Positions 61,379 through 64,000 of a DNA stretch of 64,000 nucleotides are shown here, in pieces (the stretch's first letter is position 1; each line of letters begins with the position of its first letter). This DNA comes from Sphingomonas sp. FARSPH (GTDB taxonomy: Bacteria > Pseudomonadota > Alphaproteobacteria > Sphingomonadales > Sphingomonadaceae). The DNA lies in contig NZ_CP029985.1 in NCBI RefSeq assembly GCF_003355005.1, positions 2,347,001 to 2,411,000 on the forward strand. The letters are read 5' to 3'. The translations under genes and the position numbers were made by a program. A model generated the notes under the pieces. The model had not been told where the DNA came from, made no database searches, and saw only the letters and a program-made list of their open reading frames with translations.

Positions 61379-63508
61379 ATGCGCGCTTTTTTCCCCATGT
61401 TTCTCGCGCTGGCGTCCGCGCCGGCCGCGCTCCTCGCGCAAGAGGTGGTCCAGCCCCTGCCCGGTACCACCGATGCCGATCGCCTCGCCGAGCAGATGCG
61501 CGCGCTGGCCGCCAACCCGCGCGACGTCAATGCGCTGATCGCGGCGGCTGAGCTGTCGCTCGGACTCGACGATCTCAGCGGCGCCGCGTCGCTGTTCGCG
61601 CGCGCTGAGAAGGTCGCGCCGAGCGATCCCAGGATCAAGGCGGGGGAGGGCGCAATCCTCGTCCGATCCGAACGCCCGGGCGAGGCGCTGCGCTATTTCG
61701 CGCAAGCCGAAGCCGGCGGGCTCGATCCGCGCCAGTTCGCCGCGGACCGCGGTCTCGCCTATGACCTGATCGGGCAACAGGAACGGGCGCAGCGCGACTA
61801 TCGGCTGGCGCTGAAGACGGCACCGTCCGATGAGATCGCCAAGCGTTACGCCCTGTCGCTGGGAATTTCGGGCAAGCAGCAGGCGGCGCTCGACGTGCTC
61901 GACCCGTTGCTGCGCAAGCAAGACCGCAGTGCGTGGCGGACACGTGCCTTCGTGCTGGCCATGGCAGGCGATCAGGCCGGCGCGACGAAGATCGCGACGA
62001 CGATGCTGCCGGGCGGGATGGCGCAGGGGTTGCAGCCGTTCTTCCAGCGGCTGCCGTCGCTGCCCGCCACGGACCGCGCCTTTGCGGTGCATTTCGGCGA
62101 GGTGCGCGCGACGCCCGAACGGATCGCCGATGCACGGCTGGCGCCAGCCATGCCGTATCTGGCGCCCGAGCCGTCTGCCGCTCCGGTCGCGCTCGCCGCG
62201 GCGACCACCCCCGTCGGACCGGTCGCGACCCGGCGCCCGGCGCGTCGCGAGCGCCTGCGCCCTGGCCGCGAGCAACTCGCCGCGGCGACGCCCGCACCGG
62301 CCACGCCCGCACCGATTGCCGTTGCCACGGGGCCTGCCGCGACTCCGCCCTCCTATGCCGAAGCGACGCGGGCGCTGGCGCAGGTCCAGCCGGTGCCGCA
62401 GCCCTCGGGCGCGGTGGCACTTGCCGCCGCCGCGACGCGCGTTGTGCCTTTTACGCCCACGCCCACGCCCACGCCCACGCCCACGCCGGTGCCGGCGCAG
62501 CGCCTCGCAACTGCGGCCGCGATGGTGCAGCCCGTTGCGCCGCAACCCGCCTTCACGCCGCCCGTTCAGCGCGCCGCGATACAGCCCATCACCGCCAGCG
62601 CGACGCAACCTGCCGCCAGGCTTGCGTCGGTGCAGCCTGCGCCCGCCACGGTCGCACCCCTGTCGTCAACGCCAGTCGTCGCTACCGCCCCGCCGGCGCC
62701 CGCGGCATCCGTTCCGGTCGCCACGCCGACCGTCACGCCCGCACCGCAGGCGCTGGCGATGGTGCAGCCCGTGCCGCGCACTCTGGAGCCTGCTTACACT
62801 CCGCCGCGTACCGAAACCGTCGCGACCGCTGCGCCCGCGGCCCGTGCAGCGCCGACGCACAGCGACACGCGCGCCTATGCCGCCACGCACCGGCGCGACG
62901 AAACCGACGCGGTGCTGGCGCGGATCGTCGCGGGCCTCTCGATCCCCGGTTCCGAGCTGGGCGTGACCGAGCCCGCGCGGCCCGCGCCGGTCGTCGCGGC
63001 GCCGGTCACGCTCCCCGCCGAAACCGCGGCGCGCGTGCTGGCGGAGGCGAAGGCGAAGGAACAGCGCGACGCCGAGGCGCAAAGGGCGCTCGCGGCCAAG
63101 GCGCTGGCCGACAAGCGCGCCGCCGACCGGAAGGCTGCCGCCGACAAGAAGGCGCTCGCCGCGAAAAAGGCGGCCGAGGCGGAAAAGCTCGCCGAGGCCA
63201 AGGAAGCGGCCGAGGAAAAGAAAAAGGCGCGCGCCAATCCTTCGCGCATCTGGGTGCAGGTCGCGGGCGGCGCGAACGAGGACGACCTGCCCAAGGCCTG
63301 GTCCGCCGCCAAGGCGAAAGCCCCGGCGCTCGCGGGCAAGAGCGGGTGGAAGACGCCGCTGCGCGCGACCAATCGCGTGCTCACCGGGCCGTTCAAGACG
63401 GATGCGGAGGCGCGCGCCTTCGTCAACACGCTGACCAAGGCGGGTATCGGCGCCTTTACCTTCACCAGCGACGCGGGACAGGTGGTGGAGAAGCTGTCGA
63501 GCAAGTAA
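61379..63508 (+). CDS. SPOR-domain protein with TPR-like N-terminal region
   Basis: 709 residues. A signal peptide (about 1-20, ending ALLAQ) precedes TPR-like repeats (about 30-200, LAANPRDVNALIAAAELSL and following). A long Pro/Ala/Thr linker (about 260-540) includes a hexanucleotide-encoded Thr-Pro tract. Next come a Lys/Ala-rich helical segment (about 545-620) and a C-terminal SPOR domain (about 625-709, RIWVQVAGGANEDDLPKAW ... VLTGPFKTDAEARAFV). SPOR domains bind denuded septal peptidoglycan, so a role in division or septal wall remodelling is likely. It follows ftsZ but behind a terminator. ATG 61379 chosen for the signal peptide. Confidence 0.85.
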   Translation: MRAFFPMFLALASAPAALLAQEVVQPLPGTTDADRLAEQMRALAANPRDVNALIAAAELSLGLDDLSGAASLFARAEKVAPSDPRIKAGEGAILVRSERPGEALRYFAQAEAGGLDPRQFAADRGLAYDLIGQQERAQRDYRLALKTAPSDEIAKRYALSLGISGKQQAALDVLDPLLRKQDRSAWRTRAFVLAMAGDQAGATKIATTMLPGGMAQGLQPFFQRLPSLPATDRAFAVHFGEVRATPERIADARLAPAMPYLAPEPSAAPVALAAATTPVGPVATRRPARRERLRPGREQLAAATPAPATPAPIAVATGPAATPPSYAEATRALAQVQPVPQPSGAVALAAAATRVVPFTPTPTPTPTPTPVPAQRLATAAAMVQPVAPQPAFTPPVQRAAIQPITASATQPAARLASVQPAPATVAPLSSTPVVATAPPAPAASVPVATPTVTPAPQALAMVQPVPRTLEPAYTPPRTETVATAAPAARAAPTHSDTRAYAATHRRDETDAVLARIVAGLSIPGSELGVTEPARPAPVVAAPVTLPAETAARVLAEAKAKEQRDAEAQRALAAKALADKRAADRKAAADKKALAAKKAAEAEKLAEAKEAAEEKKKARANPSRIWVQVAGGANEDDLPKAWSAAKAKAPALAGKSGWKTPLRATNRVLTGPFKTDAEARAFVNTLTKAGIGAFTFTSDAGQVVEKLSSK
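62453..62487 (+). repeat. ACGCCC hexanucleotide tandem repeat in the SPOR gene
   Basis: Almost six perfect copies of ACGCCC in tandem, encoding alternating Thr-Pro in the linker. Because the unit is 6 bp, copy-number change alters linker length without frameshift. Confidence 0.9.
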
Positions 63509-63518
63509 GGCGCGGCGG

Positions 63519-64000
63519 ATGACGTCACGCGCACCCTGGGCTTCCGATCCCACCGCCAGTCGCGGCCGCCTTCATGCCGAGGGGCTGGGAACGGCACGCG
63601 GTCCCCGCGACGATTTCCAGCGCGACCGGGACCGGATCATCCATTCGATCAGCTTCCGCCGCCTGCGTCACAAGACCCAGGTGTTCATGGCGCCCGACGG
63701 CGATCATTTCCGCGTCCGCCTGACCCACAGCCTGGAGGTCGCGCAGATCGGCCGCACGATCGCGCGCGTGCTGGGCCTCAACGAGGATCTGACCGAGGCG
63801 CTATGCCTTGCCCACGACATCGGCCATCCGCCCTTCGGCCACGCGGGCGAGGATGCGCTGAAGGCGGCGCTCGCCGATGCCGGAGGCTTCGACCACAACG
63901 GCCATACGCTACGCACGCTGACCACGATCGAGCGGCCCTATCCGACATGGAACGGCCTCAATCTGACGTGGGAGATGCTGGAAGGGCTGGCCAAGCACAA
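63519..64000 (+). CDS. dgt: Deoxyguanosinetriphosphate triphosphohydrolase-like protein (3' end outside window)
   Basis: 160 residues are visible. The HD-domain metal motifs are RLTHSLEV and LAHDIGHPPFGHAGED, and the N-terminal FRRLRHKTQVF segment is typical of the bacterial dGTPase-like family. Family members hydrolyse dNTPs to nucleosides and triphosphate. ATG 63519, 10 nt after the SPOR-gene stop, so the two may be cotranscribed. The C-terminal two thirds lie beyond the window. Confidence 0.9.
   Translation, partial: MTSRAPWASDPTASRGRLHAEGLGTARGPRDDFQRDRDRIIHSISFRRLRHKTQVFMAPDGDHFRVRLTHSLEVAQIGRTIARVLGLNEDLTEALCLAHDIGHPPFGHAGEDALKAALADAGGFDHNGHTLRTLTTIERPYPTWNGLNLTWEMLEGLAKH

Noticed and set aside
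62453..62487. Tandem repeats considered as CRISPR or origin iterons
   Set aside because: The 6 bp unit lies inside an open reading frame and has no spacers; it encodes a Thr-Pro linker.

Overview
This window looks like chromosomal DNA of a sphingomonad (Alphaproteobacteria, Sphingomonas or a close relative). The DNA is GC-rich. It carries a plant-type GshA, a complex I 17.2 kDa accessory subunit homologue, a DUF2155 gene next to aat, a glgPBCA-pgm-glgX operon, a stress-type operon behind a GGAAC-N17-GTT promoter, and a complete division and cell-wall (dcw) cluster in alphaproteobacterial order. This assignment is inferred from gene content; no marker rRNA is present. I see no phage, insertion sequence, CRISPR array or plasmid signature.

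Layout. 1-3821 (+): end of sucA, then sucB and lpdA (2-oxoglutarate dehydrogenase), with a small GIY-YIG gene framed by palindromes wedged between sucB and lpdA. 4086-15006 (-): the glycogen operon glgP-glgB-glgC-glgA-pgm-glgX. 15089-20094: mntH, an AlkA-type glycosylase, a [2Fe-2S] ferredoxin, rlmB and a secreted M28 peptidase. 20225-23758 (+): tRNA-Tyr, then a probable general-stress operon (SRPBCC protein, zinc alcohol dehydrogenase, short-chain dehydrogenase, DUF4142 protein) closed by a terminator. 23833-33667: tRNA-Gly, an isoprenylcysteine-methyltransferase-like membrane protein, gshA, rsmE with a newly noted 57-residue membrane ORF, ubiA, a GGDEF-EAL protein, a fatty acyl-AMP ligase and recX. 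33744-41842: a two-domain cold-shock protein, DUF192, NDUFA12-like, DUF2155, aat, a TonB-dependent receptor, an orphan ParA-type ATPase, a lipoprotein, a cysteine synthase and a one-helix membrane protein. 42139-61142 (+): mraZ-rsmH-ftsL-ftsI-murE-murF-mraY-murD-ftsW-murG-murC-(66 aa ORF)-murB-ddlB-ftsQ-ftsA-ftsZ, ending in a strong terminator. 61379-64000 (+): a SPOR-domain protein and the start of a dGTPase-like gene.

How the parts work together. The dcw block holds most of the lipid II pathway (murE/F/D/C/B/G, mraY, ddlB) plus septal synthesis and ring components (ftsI, ftsW, ftsQ, ftsL, ftsA, ftsZ). Most junctions are stop/start overlaps of 1-8 nt, implying one long translationally coupled transcript. 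The glycogen block holds synthesis (pgm, glgC, glgA, glgB) and breakdown (glgP, glgX) on one strand, also with overlapping junctions.

The most notable non-gene feature is a family of about 130 bp palindromic repeats (8968, 27661, 47435, 56206) lying in intergenic junctions. In three of four cases the terminal hairpin arm supplies the Shine-Dalgarno sequence of the next gene (glgA, murF, ddlB). Different palindromic elements frame the GIY-YIG gene and lie between pgm and glgX and in the stress operon.

No gene-free stretch exceeds 300 bases. The largest are 41843-42138 (mraZ leader), 16388-16658 (mntH leader), 3822-4085 (convergent lpdA/glgX), 20311-20553 (stress promoter), 61143-61378 (ftsZ terminator) and 27604-27825 (repeat).
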